Shown piece after piece: positions 55,164 through 63,565 of a DNA stretch of 64,000 bases (positions within the stretch are counted from its first letter, which is position 1; each line of letters opens with the position of its first letter). A model generated the notes under the pieces. It ran no database searches. It was not told the DNA's origin and was given only the letters and a program-made list of their open reading frames with translations. Made by a program: the position numbers and the translations under genes. This stretch comes from Candidatus Koribacter versatilis Ellin345 (GTDB taxonomy: Bacteria; Acidobacteriota; Terriglobia; Terriglobales; Acidobacteriaceae). Where the stretch lies: positions 930,001 to 994,000 of the forward strand of contig NC_008009.1 of assembly GCF_000014005.1 (NCBI RefSeq), in the 5' to 3' direction.

Positions 55164-56699
55164 ATGAAGTTCGGTCGTTCCTGGATGTTGATGTGCTCGT
55201 TGCTAACCGTCCTGTTGTTGACCACCCTTGTCGCAGCTCAGAAAGATCCCGGAGTACGAAAAGGTGCGCCTGGCGCCGGCACTCCGCTCAATGGATTAAC
55301 GCCAATAGAACTCAACATGTTCTTTGAAGGATTCCAACGCACTGTCCAGTTGGAAGGTGTTTGCGATGACTGTACAGATGTCACGCTGGGTACTTTTGTG
55401 GATCCGGCCAAGGCCAACTTGGTGACCCAGACGAACTCGTCCGGGCTCGGCGTCCGCTTCAATGGAGACCAGTGCAGCTCTTGCCACAACCAGCCGGCAG
55501 TGGGCGGTTCGGGTGGCTTCATGGTTCCTAACCCACAAGCTCCGGCGAATCTTCAGCGCCCGCCTGAGAACCCGATGTTCGATCTCATCCCGCATCGGAA
55601 GGGCGCGACGAACGCGGTACCGTCGTTCATCCATCAGTATGGGCCGATCCGCGAAGTACGTTTTGCACGGAAGCCTGACGGCTCGCCCGATGGCGGAGTC
55701 CATCAGCTTTTCAGCGTCGTCGGCCGTTCTGACATCTTTCCCGCCGGCCAGGAAAATACCTGTACGAGTGCCGTGTTGCCGCCGACGGACTTCGAGTCGC
55801 AATACCGTTCTGGTAACCTGCGCTTTCGGATACCGCTGCAACTCTTCGGGCTCGGCATCATCGACGGAATCCAGGACCGCGAGATTCTCGGCCGGCACCA
55901 GGCGACAGCGTCGGTGCGCCAGCTCTTCGGTATCCAGGGAGTGCCCAATCACAGTGGCAATGACGGCACGATCACGCGTTTCGGTTGGAAGGCACAGAAC
56001 AAGTCGATCGCGATCTTCTCCGGCGAGGCCTACAACGTGGAGATGGGCGTGACCAACGATCTGTTCACGCAGGCGACCGACGAGTCACCGCTGTGCACCG
56101 CCGACAAGAGCGAGCCCAACGACATCACGCGGCTCGACCCTGACGACACGCGCAACCAGAGCTTCTACAACCCGAACCACGAGGTCGCCGACTGGCTGAT
56201 GTTCGCGATCTTCATGCGCTTCCTGGACGCGCCGCAACCGGCGACGTTCACGGACAGCGCCCAACATGGGCAGCAGCTCTTCGGCACGGGGCCGGACAAT
56301 CCGGGTGTCGGCTGCGTGCTCTGCCATACCGCAACCATGAATACTCCGGCGAGGAGCGAGACCCCTGCGCTGGAGAATCTGACGGTGCATCCGTATACCG
56401 ACCTGCTCATCCATCACATGGGAAGCGGCCTGGCGGACGACATCACGCAAGGACAAGCAACCGGCGACATGTTCCGCACTACGCCACTCTGGGGAGTCGG
56501 CCAGCGCATGTTCTTCCTGCACGATGGCCGAACCAGCGACTTGCTGCAGGCCATTGAAGCGCACGCTTCAGGCGGCGATTCGCACGGGATGAAACCGTAC
56601 GGCTACGGGCCATCGGAGGCGAACGCCGTGATCCGGAAGTTCAACGCACTGCCTGCGAAAGACCAGCAATCGGTGCTCGATTTCCTGAGAGCACTGTGA
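55164..56699 (+). CDS. Secreted di-haem oxidoreductase (DHOR-type cytochrome c)
   Basis: This 511-residue protein has a signal peptide (residues 1-25, ending LVAAQ) and two c-type haem motifs: CSSCH at 104-108 and CVLCH at 384-388. The FRTTPLWGVGQR motif in the second half is typical of the di-haem oxidoreductase ('thiol oxidoreductase-like') family related to MauG and cytochrome c peroxidases. The ATG at 55164 follows ACGGAGGACGT. Family members are proposed to oxidise thiols or small electron donors in the periplasm, but few have been tested. Divergent from the CadC-like regulator with 220 bases between them. Confidence 0.88.
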   Translation: MKFGRSWMLMCSLLTVLLLTTLVAAQKDPGVRKGAPGAGTPLNGLTPIELNMFFEGFQRTVQLEGVCDDCTDVTLGTFVDPAKANLVTQTNSSGLGVRFNGDQCSSCHNQPAVGGSGGFMVPNPQAPANLQRPPENPMFDLIPHRKGATNAVPSFIHQYGPIREVRFARKPDGSPDGGVHQLFSVVGRSDIFPAGQENTCTSAVLPPTDFESQYRSGNLRFRIPLQLFGLGIIDGIQDREILGRHQATASVRQLFGIQGVPNHSGNDGTITRFGWKAQNKSIAIFSGEAYNVEMGVTNDLFTQATDESPLCTADKSEPNDITRLDPDDTRNQSFYNPNHEVADWLMFAIFMRFLDAPQPATFTDSAQHGQQLFGTGPDNPGVGCVLCHTATMNTPARSETPALENLTVHPYTDLLIHHMGSGLADDITQGQATGDMFRTTPLWGVGQRMFFLHDGRTSDLLQAIEAHASGGDSHGMKPYGYGPSEANAVIRKFNALPAKDQQSVLDFLRAL

Positions 56700-56713
56700 G
56701 AGCAGTGAAAGGG

Positions 56714-56743
56714 AAAGCCAGCGCATTTAGCGATGGCTTTTTT
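56714..56743 (+). terminator. Intrinsic terminator of the di-haem gene
   Basis: AAAGCCA (56714-56720) pairs with TGGCTTT (56734-56740) around a 13-base loop, followed by TTTGTTTT. Confidence 0.7.
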
Positions 56744-56834
56744 GTTTTGGTACGTATTCATTTGCTGGGTGCTCGAATCCTCCGACGATGCATATAATGC
56801 TCATCCGCACTAAGACAAACAAATGGGGGATGGC

Positions 56835-57680
56835 ATGCGATCGGTTCTCGTTACAGGGAGCAGCAAAGGGATTGGGTACGAGATTGCGATTGCATTCGCC
56901 CACGCGGGATACCGGGTGTTTGCGACCATGCGCAATCCTTCAGGTTCTCCAGCGCTGGCCGAAAAAGCGGCCGCCGAGAGTTTGCCGATTTTCGTCAGCG
57001 CCATGGATGTGGACCGCGATGATTCCGTCGCGAACGCGATTGCCGCAATTCAATCTAAGCACGGTCCCATAGATATCCTCATCAATAACGCTGGCGTAGA
57101 CCGGGCGGGATCCATTGAGGAACAGTCGCTGGACGATTTCCGCGCGTGCATGGAGACCAACTACTTTGGCGCGATCCGTTGTATCAAGGCCGTCGTGCCG
57201 CAAATGCGCGAGCGACGGAGCGGGACGATCATCAATATCAGCTCCGTCGCCGGTTCCTTCTCTCATCCTCCGATGACCGCCTACTGCTCTTCCAAGTGGG
57301 CGCTGGAGGCGATGAGCGAATCTCTTGCCTGTGAGATGAAGTCGTTCGGCGTGCACGTCGCGCTGGTGAAGCCCGGAATTATTGATACGTCTATGGCCCA
57401 CCGGATAGGCGCCACTGGACACTCTGAGTATCCTCACGCCGCTCGTATAGCGGCTTTATTCTCCAAGACTCTACAGGACGCGCCAGTGCCGCCAACCGTC
57501 GTCGCGCAAAAGGTTCTCGACCTCGTGAAGAGCGGGACATGGCAATTTCGGCATCCGGTCGGCCCCGACGCCGTACCGCTGATCGAATGGCGAAAGTCTA
57601 TGACCGACGAACAGTGGATTGAACATCATTCCGCCGAAGATGAAAACCGCCTGAAGGCGGCGCAAGCTGCTGGCGAGTGA
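56835..57680 (+). CDS. Short-chain dehydrogenase/reductase
   Basis: This 281-residue classical SDR has TGSSKGIG (7-14) for NAD(P) binding, NNAG at 84-87, Ser136/137 and the catalytic Tyr150-x3-Lys154. It should reduce or oxidise a ketone, aldehyde or alcohol in the cytoplasm. The ATG at 56835 has GGGGG six bases upstream. An ATG at 56823 would add MGDG but has a poorer ribosome binding site. No neighbours in the same operon. The substrate cannot be judged. A TATAAT (56793-56798) upstream may be the -10 box. Confidence 0.9.
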   Translation: MRSVLVTGSSKGIGYEIAIAFAHAGYRVFATMRNPSGSPALAEKAAAESLPIFVSAMDVDRDDSVANAIAAIQSKHGPIDILINNAGVDRAGSIEEQSLDDFRACMETNYFGAIRCIKAVVPQMRERRSGTIINISSVAGSFSHPPMTAYCSSKWALEAMSESLACEMKSFGVHVALVKPGIIDTSMAHRIGATGHSEYPHAARIAALFSKTLQDAPVPPTVVAQKVLDLVKSGTWQFRHPVGPDAVPLIEWRKSMTDEQWIEHHSAEDENRLKAAQAAGE

Positions 57681-57709
57681 TTACGATAAACTCCGCTCGT
57701 TCTTCGTGT

Positions 57710-58234
57710 TCAGGGCTTCACTAGCGATATCGATTCGGCGTTTTCGGGGATTACGATCTCGCCAGCGGCCTTGGGTGCGGTCTTCGGCGACGTACTCGGA
57801 TTCGGTGGATACTTGGTTCCGTTGTAGCGCATGCGCGCTTCGTAGCCGCGCAGAATTCCACCCCCTCGCACAAAAACGCCGATGTCATGCCAACCACTCG
57901 TTTGGGTATCGAGAACGCGGACAGGCGGATTCGTAATCGTCATTGCCGAGACTTTCTTGTAGGAATCACCGTTCGAGGCAAGGACCAACAAAATGCAGCC
58001 TCCGCTCCCGCACCAGTCGCTGCCTGTCATGCGGACGATCACCTCTGGTTCTTTACTGCTACTCAAGTGCGCGAATGCGAAGGAGTAAGCCACATGCGAG
58101 GGATCGAGCCCGATTTTCTCAACGTATGCCGTTAGGTAGGTTTTCAAGCGTTGCGGCGGCGCATTTTGGGCGATGCAAAGGCAGGACATGAAAGCCGAGA
58201 AGTAGATTGCTTTCAAAATGGTGGAGCGGATCAT
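57710..58234 (-). CDS. Small secreted protein
   Basis: From the ATG at 58232-58234 this is a 174-residue protein with a signal peptide (MIRSTILKAIYFSAFMSCLC, cut after IAQ). The mature part includes YVEKIGLDPSHVAYSFAFAH, SDWCGSGGCILLVLASNGD and RGYEARMRYNGTKYPPNP. The CGSGGC pair could form a disulfide, as in some small stress-linked lipoproteins. No known family is recognised. The adjacent 102-codon frame upstream overlaps its signal-peptide region. It is convergent with the SDR gene. Confidence 0.65.
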   Translation of the reverse strand: MIRSTILKAIYFSAFMSCLCIAQNAPPQRLKTYLTAYVEKIGLDPSHVAYSFAFAHLSSSKEPEVIVRMTGSDWCGSGGCILLVLASNGDSYKKVSAMTITNPPVRVLDTQTSGWHDIGVFVRGGGILRGYEARMRYNGTKYPPNPSTSPKTAPKAAGEIVIPENAESISLVKP

Positions 58235-58427
58235 TGATTGCCTTGTTGCTTCCGATGAGCGATGCGCAATAGCCAGAGGGCAAAGAACAACACAGGACGT
58301 TGACGACAAGAACTGGCCAGCCGTGCGCGAAACCCCATAGCGACGGACCGAACATGATGGTCAGGCCGATGGCCGGAATCAGGAGCGACCAAGCTACGAC
58401 CAACATACATCCTTGCCGGAAGGTCAT
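58119..58427 (-). CDS. Possible small two-helix membrane protein overlapping the next gene
   Basis: A frame from the ATG at 58425-58427 runs 102 codons. The first half reads MTFRQGCMLVVAWSLLIPAI and then GHWPVLVVN-like residues, which would form two transmembrane helices. The second half overlaps the signal-peptide coding region of the 57710 gene in another frame and does not look conserved. A real gene may be truncated or may end earlier. It is divergent from the methyltransferase with 21 bases between starts. Confidence 0.3.
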   Translation of the reverse strand: MTFRQGCMLVVAWSLLIPAIGLTIMFGPSLWGFAHGWPVLVVNVLCCSLPSGYCASLIGSNKAINDPLHHFESNLLLGFHVLPLHRPKCAAATLENLPNGIR

Positions 58428-58448
58428 ATCGTGGGCGTAGATTATGAC

Positions 58449-59210
58449 ATGGCGCTTTCTGATCTCATCCGCGACCAGTTCACCTTCCAGGCTGCTGCCT
58501 ATGCCAACGCGCAGCCCATCCGTAACGAAGAAATCCTTCAGCGCATTGTTGCCGCGGCCGATCCGCAGGTGGACGACGAGGCCCTCGATGTCGCCAGTGG
58601 CCCCGGCATCCTGACGTGTGCGCTCGCCGCGAAGGTGTTGCATGCGACGGGTATCGATCTCACGCCCGCCATGCTCGCGCAATCCCGCAAACTGCAAGCC
58701 GGGCAGGGGCTCATGAACCTCACTTGGGTGGAAGGCGATGTCGCGCATCTCCCGTTCTCGGATGCGAGCTTTACGCTTGTAACCTGCCGCTACGCGTTCC
58801 ATCACTTCAGCGATCCGCTCACGGTACTGCTGGAGATGAAGCGAGTCTGCAAATCAGGCGGCCGCATTCTCGTGGTGGATACCGCGCCAGCCCGCGAAAA
58901 AGCCGACGCCTTCAACCAAATGGAAAAGCTGCGTGACAACTCGCATGTGCGTGCGCTGCCGGTCGAAGAGATGGTTGCGGTTTTCGAGAGTGCCGGGTTA
59001 GCCGAGCCGAAAGTCGAAACGCTGCGCATGGCGGGCGATCTCAACAGTCTGCTTGCGCGGTCATTGTGCCAGCCCGGGGATGAAGAGCGGTGCCGGTGTC
59101 TTTATGAAGAGTCGCTGGGCGAAGATCGCATTGATATGCAGCCGCGGCGCGAAGGCGACAACATTCTGTATGCGTTTCCGGTCGCGCTGTTCGTCGCACC
59201 AAGAAGCTAA
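58449..59210 (+). CDS. SAM-dependent methyltransferase (UbiE/COQ5-like fold)
   Basis: This 253-residue class I methyltransferase has motif I ALDVASGPGIL at 45-55. It also has DLTPAMLAQSRK (motif II region), the GDVAHLPFSDASFTLVTCRYAFHHF acidic and aromatic stretch and the RVCKSGGRILVVDTAP motif. This type methylates small molecules, including quinones and lipids. I chose the ATG at 58449. Upstream TTG is possible. No partner genes point to the substrate. Confidence 0.88.
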   Translation: MALSDLIRDQFTFQAAAYANAQPIRNEEILQRIVAAADPQVDDEALDVASGPGILTCALAAKVLHATGIDLTPAMLAQSRKLQAGQGLMNLTWVEGDVAHLPFSDASFTLVTCRYAFHHFSDPLTVLLEMKRVCKSGGRILVVDTAPAREKADAFNQMEKLRDNSHVRALPVEEMVAVFESAGLAEPKVETLRMAGDLNSLLARSLCQPGDEERCRCLYEESLGEDRIDMQPRREGDNILYAFPVALFVAPRS

Positions 59211-59215
59211 AAGCC

Positions 59216-59276
59216 TGTCATGCTGAGCGAAGAATCCGCACCACGATGCGGATTCGCAGTCGAAGCACCCCTATGG
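59216..59276 (+). repeat. Dispersed hairpin repeat, copy 2
   Basis: CTGTCATGCTGAGCGAA, then a hairpin GAATCCGCA (59232-59240) with TGCGGATTC (59247-59255), then GCAGTCGAAGCACCCCTATGG. The outer arms match copy 1 (15508-15570, opposite orientation) but the palindromic core is different. It lies between the methyltransferase and the VKOR fusion and may terminate the former. Confidence 0.7.
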
Positions 59277-59313
59277 ACTCCCAGCCCGTTGTCTTTTGCG
59301 ATAATAGGAGCCG

Positions 59314-60975
59314 ATGCGCAAGACCCTGGCTCTCGTCCTCAGCCTGATCGGCCTTTTCGATTCCGCCTACCTCTGGTGGGTCTACACCTCGCCGACGCAC
59401 CCGCTCGTCTGCCTCGGCTCCGGTTGCGACGACGTTCGCGCCAGCCGCTTTGCGTTCTGGGGCGGCATCCCTACGCCCGCTTTTGGCGCGGTGCTCTACG
59501 CAACGCTCGTCATCCTTATTGTTGCCGAGTCTTTCGCCGGTGAGAGCACGAGCAAGCTGCTGAAGAGAATTGCGTTTTATCTTTCGGCTGCGGGACTGAT
59601 CGTTTCGCTCTATCTCACCAGCCTCGAGGCTTTCCAGATCCACGCCTGGTGCGCGTGGTGCGTGGCACAGCAGATCGCCATCGCGCTGATCTTCATTCTG
59701 CTCGGCGTCGAGCTCGGCAAGCCGGAGAGCGATACGCCGAAGCGGGCGCAGCGCAATGTCGCGGTGCTGATCATCTGCGTGGTGCTTGCGATCCCCGCCT
59801 TTGCGTGGCTGTCGAATCACTCTGCTGCCGAAGTAAAGAAGCAACTCGACGCGAATAGTACGGAAGGTCCAGCCGATCTCACGCGACTGATTCGTCCAGA
59901 TAGCCACACTGCTGGCCCGGCGGATGCCCCCATCACGATCGTCGAATTCGGCGATTTCCAGTGTCCGTCATGCATCATCGCCGAGGCGACCAACCGCCAG
60001 ATCCGACGCAATTATCCGAAGCAAGTGCGCTTCGTCTTCCGGCAATTTCCGCTCGCGAAGTTCCACGTCTTTGCCGAGCGCGCCGCTGAAGCCGCCGAGT
60101 GCGCCGACGACCAAGGCAAGTTCTGGCAGATGCACGACCGCATGTACGAAGCCGACGGCGAACTCGCGCCGGTGCAGTTGAAGTACTACGCGCAGGACAT
60201 CGGCCTCGATTCGGCGAAGTTCAACGCATGTCTCGAAAGTGGCGAAAAAGAAGCGCGGGTTAAGGCAGACATGGAAGATGGCAAGGCCGTAGGCGTGGGG
60301 GCCACGCCGACCTTCTGGGTGAACCAGGTGAAACACGTCGGCGGATTGAAGTTGCAGGATATCGCGGTCGCTGCCGCTGCGCCCGCACAATCGAGTGAAG
60401 CTGCTCCATCCGCGCCACCAGGTCCGGCGAAGCCAGTTCCAGCCGCGCTCGCCGCGACCGTCACTTTCGATAAGAACTCGTCGAAAGCCAAGAAAGAAGC
60501 TGCACCGGTTGAAAACAAGCCCGCGACGAATTCAACTGCTCCTCCTACAGCAACCGCGTCTCTTATCCCGGGTGCGGCTCCGGCTGCCAATCCGCTCGCG
60601 GTCGGCCAGTCTGATTCAGGGGACTGCGATGTGAACGCGCCCAAGGGTCCGGGAAAGAATGAAATCCCCACCAATGCCGCGCAGGACCTGCATAAGAAGG
60701 GCGCGCTTTTCGTGGATATTCGTTCGCCGAAAGACTTCGCCAAGTCGCATATCTCTGGGGCCGTGAATCTCCCGCTGAATAAGCTCAGTGACGGCGCCGG
60801 AACGCTGCCGAAAGACAAGCCAGTCGTGGTGTATGAAAGCGGTCTGGCTGCCGGTGATGTGTGCGCCGCCAGCCGTGCCGCTGCCGGGCTCCTAGCCAGC
60901 CGCGGCTTCAAAGAAGTGAAGGTCTATCACGACGGTTTCGCCGGTTGGCAAAAAGCCGGCGGGTCCGTCCAGTAG
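59314..60975 (+). CDS. VKOR-DsbA-rhodanese fusion protein
   Basis: This 553-residue protein joins three domains. First is a vitamin K epoxide reductase-like membrane domain (residues 1-165) with the cysteine pairs Cys33/Cys38 and Cys113/Cys116 (CAWC). The second is a DsbA-like thioredoxin-fold domain (about 195-350) with active site CPSC (217-220) and GATPTFWVN (cis-Pro). A Pro/Ala-rich linker leads to the third, a rhodanese-like domain (about 455-553), with DIRSPKDFAKSHISGAVNLP. Its catalytic Cys position reads Glu (VVYESG), so it is probably inactive. VKOR-DsbA fusions make disulfides in exported proteins using quinone. The added rhodanese is odd. The start follows GGAG. Confidence 0.93.
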   Translation: MRKTLALVLSLIGLFDSAYLWWVYTSPTHPLVCLGSGCDDVRASRFAFWGGIPTPAFGAVLYATLVILIVAESFAGESTSKLLKRIAFYLSAAGLIVSLYLTSLEAFQIHAWCAWCVAQQIAIALIFILLGVELGKPESDTPKRAQRNVAVLIICVVLAIPAFAWLSNHSAAEVKKQLDANSTEGPADLTRLIRPDSHTAGPADAPITIVEFGDFQCPSCIIAEATNRQIRRNYPKQVRFVFRQFPLAKFHVFAERAAEAAECADDQGKFWQMHDRMYEADGELAPVQLKYYAQDIGLDSAKFNACLESGEKEARVKADMEDGKAVGVGATPTFWVNQVKHVGGLKLQDIAVAAAAPAQSSEAAPSAPPGPAKPVPAALAATVTFDKNSSKAKKEAAPVENKPATNSTAPPTATASLIPGAAPAANPLAVGQSDSGDCDVNAPKGPGKNEIPTNAAQDLHKKGALFVDIRSPKDFAKSHISGAVNLPLNKLSDGAGTLPKDKPVVVYESGLAAGDVCAASRAAAGLLASRGFKEVKVYHDGFAGWQKAGGSVQ

Positions 60976-60992
60976 CTTTTCGGAGTCACTCA

Positions 60993-62114
60993 TTGCTTCC
61001 ACGCCGCGCGCTGCTCATCGCTCTTCTCCTCGTCGCTGCGCTCTCTTTCGCAAAAGAAAAAAAGAAAGAGGAACCGCTCCTACGCAAAGTGGGCGTGACG
61101 CTCCGCGACTTCTATCCGCCGGAAGGCTACAACTGGCGCGGCTCCGACTCGCATTCGCTCTCCGTTATCGTTTGGTATCCGGCGGAAGCCAGCGCCGAAG
61201 AAAAAGAACAGTACCTCGGCGATCCGCCGATGATTTACGCCGGCAAGGCCGCCAAGGACGCGATCTTCGCGCCGAGCTTCAACACCTATCCGCTGGTCGC
61301 GCTTTCGCATGGCACCGGCGGCAGCGCTATCCAGATGGCGTGGCTCGGCACTTATCTCGCGGCGCGTGGCTACATCGCCGTCGCCGTGAATCATCCCGGG
61401 AACAACGCTGCGACGGGCTACACGCCACAAGGTTTCGCCGAAGGTTGGGAGCGTGCGAAAGACATATCGACAGTCATCGATGGCATGCTGCGCGATCAGC
61501 GCTTCGGGACGAAGATCGATCCCGATCGCATCGGCGCCGCCGGCTTCTCGTATGGCGGCTTCACCATGATGGAACTCGCTGGCGCGACTGCCGACTTCAA
61601 AGGCCTGCTCGCGTGGTGCCAGGCGCCTGAGAACCACAACGCGTGCAGTCCTCCGGAAATGCCCGACCTGATCGATAAGTTCACCAAGATGCAGAACCAG
61701 CCGGAAATCAAAGCAGCGCTCGATCACGCCGGCGACTCCTATCGGGATCCTCGTATCCGCGCCGTCTTCGCCATCGCTCCCGCCATCGCCCGCGCTTTCT
61801 CCAAAGACAGTCTCGCGCAGATCAACATCCCGGTTGCCATCGTCGCCGGCGAGGCTGACGATCAGGCTCCCGTCGAGAGCAACACGAAAATCTTCGCCGC
61901 AGGAATTAAAGGCGCGCAGCTCACGATTCTTCCCAACGGCGTGGGCCACTACACGTTCCTCGACGTCGGCACTGACCTCGCCAAGAAAAAGCTGCCACAG
62001 CTCTTCGTGGATAATCCAGCCGTCGATCGCCAAGCTGTTCACGAACAAGTCGCTACCATGGCTGCGGACTTCTTCGACAAAGAGCTCACACCGGTGAAGC
62101 ACAAGAAGAAGTAG
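60993..62114 (+). CDS. Secreted alpha/beta hydrolase (dienelactone hydrolase/PAF-acetylhydrolase-like)
   Basis: The start is probably TTG at 60993-60995, with GGAG seven bases upstream, giving 373 residues with a signal peptide (residues 1-20, ending LSFAK). The nucleophile elbow is GFSYGG (Ser186). The oxyanion-hole segment ALSHGTGG is at about 103-110 and the His is in GVGHYTF. Family members cleave esters or lactones. The substrate is unknown. It begins only 17 bases after the VKOR fusion stop and is likely in the same transcript. An in-frame start 44 codons upstream overlaps the preceding gene and is rejected. Confidence 0.85.
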   Translation: MLPRRALLIALLLVAALSFAKEKKKEEPLLRKVGVTLRDFYPPEGYNWRGSDSHSLSVIVWYPAEASAEEKEQYLGDPPMIYAGKAAKDAIFAPSFNTYPLVALSHGTGGSAIQMAWLGTYLAARGYIAVAVNHPGNNAATGYTPQGFAEGWERAKDISTVIDGMLRDQRFGTKIDPDRIGAAGFSYGGFTMMELAGATADFKGLLAWCQAPENHNACSPPEMPDLIDKFTKMQNQPEIKAALDHAGDSYRDPRIRAVFAIAPAIARAFSKDSLAQINIPVAIVAGEADDQAPVESNTKIFAAGIKGAQLTILPNGVGHYTFLDVGTDLAKKKLPQLFVDNPAVDRQAVHEQVATMAADFFDKELTPVKHKKK

Positions 62115-62156
62115 CGCACTGCTGATTTCGTTTTCGCAGAGTACAATCGCTGCGAA

Positions 62157-63383
62157 ATGACGACGTATAGATTCGCAGGCTTCGCTCTCTCACTCATCGT
62201 CGCCACATTTGCGAGTGCGCAAGGTAAACCCGGCGAGGGCTTGCCGACGCTCATTCGCAGCAACGAGCAACTCGGCACCAGGCTGTTGAACTCCATGCAT
62301 ATGGCCTCGCCTGACCAGAACGTTGCGATCGCTCCTCCACCCATAACGCTGATGTTCGCTCTGTTCCGAGCGGACGCGCGCGAAGAGACCGACAAAATCC
62401 TCGGATGGGATTCAGCGCTCGATCTTCGCTATTCGTCCCGAATGTTTATTGGTGCATTGGATTCAGGCCCCTCCGATCCGCCGAAACCAGAAAAACTTCT
62501 TGGTAATCAATCCCTGATGCCCGCGGGCGAAGATTCTATTTGGATGGCGAATGCGATTGTGTATCGCACTCCCAAGGTGAAGGAGGTATTTGCGCCGTAC
62601 TTCGTAAGAAACTCGCAACGCTTCTATCACTTAGATTTTGTGAATATAGGCGATCGCAAACCCCAGTCGGAAGATTTGCGCCAGGCCACCCGCGGACTTG
62701 CCCTTGCAACGCTTCCGGCGTTCGACATCGGGAATGACTTCGCCTACGTAGGTTCCCTTCACCTTAGTTGTTCATGGCAGGGCAATCTCTTCGTTCTTAA
62801 CCCTGAGATCGACGGTGACTTCGCGGTCCGTTCGGGAGGCACGAAGCCTGTCCACATGATGGATGGCGAAAAGGACTTCTTCGATCACGCGCAAACCGAC
62901 GAGTTCGAGGCGATCACTTTGCCGTGTAGCATCGGCTCTATGACCGTAGTCATGCCTGCGCAAGAGAAGTCCATCGAGGATCTCTCGCAAAAGATAGTCT
63001 CCAACCCGTCGCTTGTATCTGCAGCACTGCATCGCGAATTCGGCGCTGTCGTCATGCCTTCCTTTGACTTCGCATTTCATTCCGAATTGCGGCCGGTTTT
63101 GGAACGATATGGCTTCAAGTCGCTCTTCGGTGTAATGCGACAGATTATTCTGGTGCCGGAATCGCATCTGACCGAAGTGAATCAGAGCGGCCGAATCAGG
63201 GCGGATCGCGCGGGAGTCTACGCCGAAGCCAGCACTCTCGGCGGTGGAATTCTCGGCGGAATCATGGGCGGCCCGACGCCGTTCCACATGGTGGTAAATC
63301 GTCCGTTCCTGTTCTTCGTTCACGACGACGCAGCCAATATTTTGCTCTTCGCTGGCGTAGTCATGGATCCTACCCAAAACTGA
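62157..63383 (+). CDS. Secreted serpin (serine protease inhibitor)
   Basis: This 408-residue protein has a signal peptide (residues 1-22, ending ASAQ) and the serpin fold. NVAIAPPPITLMFALF corresponds to helix B. VVMPSFDFAFHSELRPVLERYGF lies in the middle. A reactive-centre hinge region AGVYAEASTLGGGILGGIMGG (about 352-372) is followed by the signature FHMVVNRPFLFFVHDDAANILLFAGVV. Serpins trap proteases by a large conformational change. The hinge is Gly-rich, unlike many inhibitory serpins that have Ala/Thr there, so inhibition is not certain. Bacterial serpins are uncommon and may protect the cell against outside proteases. Confidence 0.9.
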   Translation: MTTYRFAGFALSLIVATFASAQGKPGEGLPTLIRSNEQLGTRLLNSMHMASPDQNVAIAPPPITLMFALFRADAREETDKILGWDSALDLRYSSRMFIGALDSGPSDPPKPEKLLGNQSLMPAGEDSIWMANAIVYRTPKVKEVFAPYFVRNSQRFYHLDFVNIGDRKPQSEDLRQATRGLALATLPAFDIGNDFAYVGSLHLSCSWQGNLFVLNPEIDGDFAVRSGGTKPVHMMDGEKDFFDHAQTDEFEAITLPCSIGSMTVVMPAQEKSIEDLSQKIVSNPSLVSAALHREFGAVVMPSFDFAFHSELRPVLERYGFKSLFGVMRQIILVPESHLTEVNQSGRIRADRAGVYAEASTLGGGILGGIMGGPTPFHMVVNRPFLFFVHDDAANILLFAGVVMDPTQN

Positions 63384-63565
63384 CGTCCTAACCACTCCGC
63401 TTGGCTGTCCATCCGCACCGCGTTTTCCACCATTCGCTGAATTCCGACTTCACACGAAACTGTAACCGACCTCACATCCTCAAGCGCTCCATTCCGCGCA
63501 CAATATCCATTGCGAAACTATCCATCCAAAACCCATTTGCTGTGGAAATTTGAGGATCGATCCCT

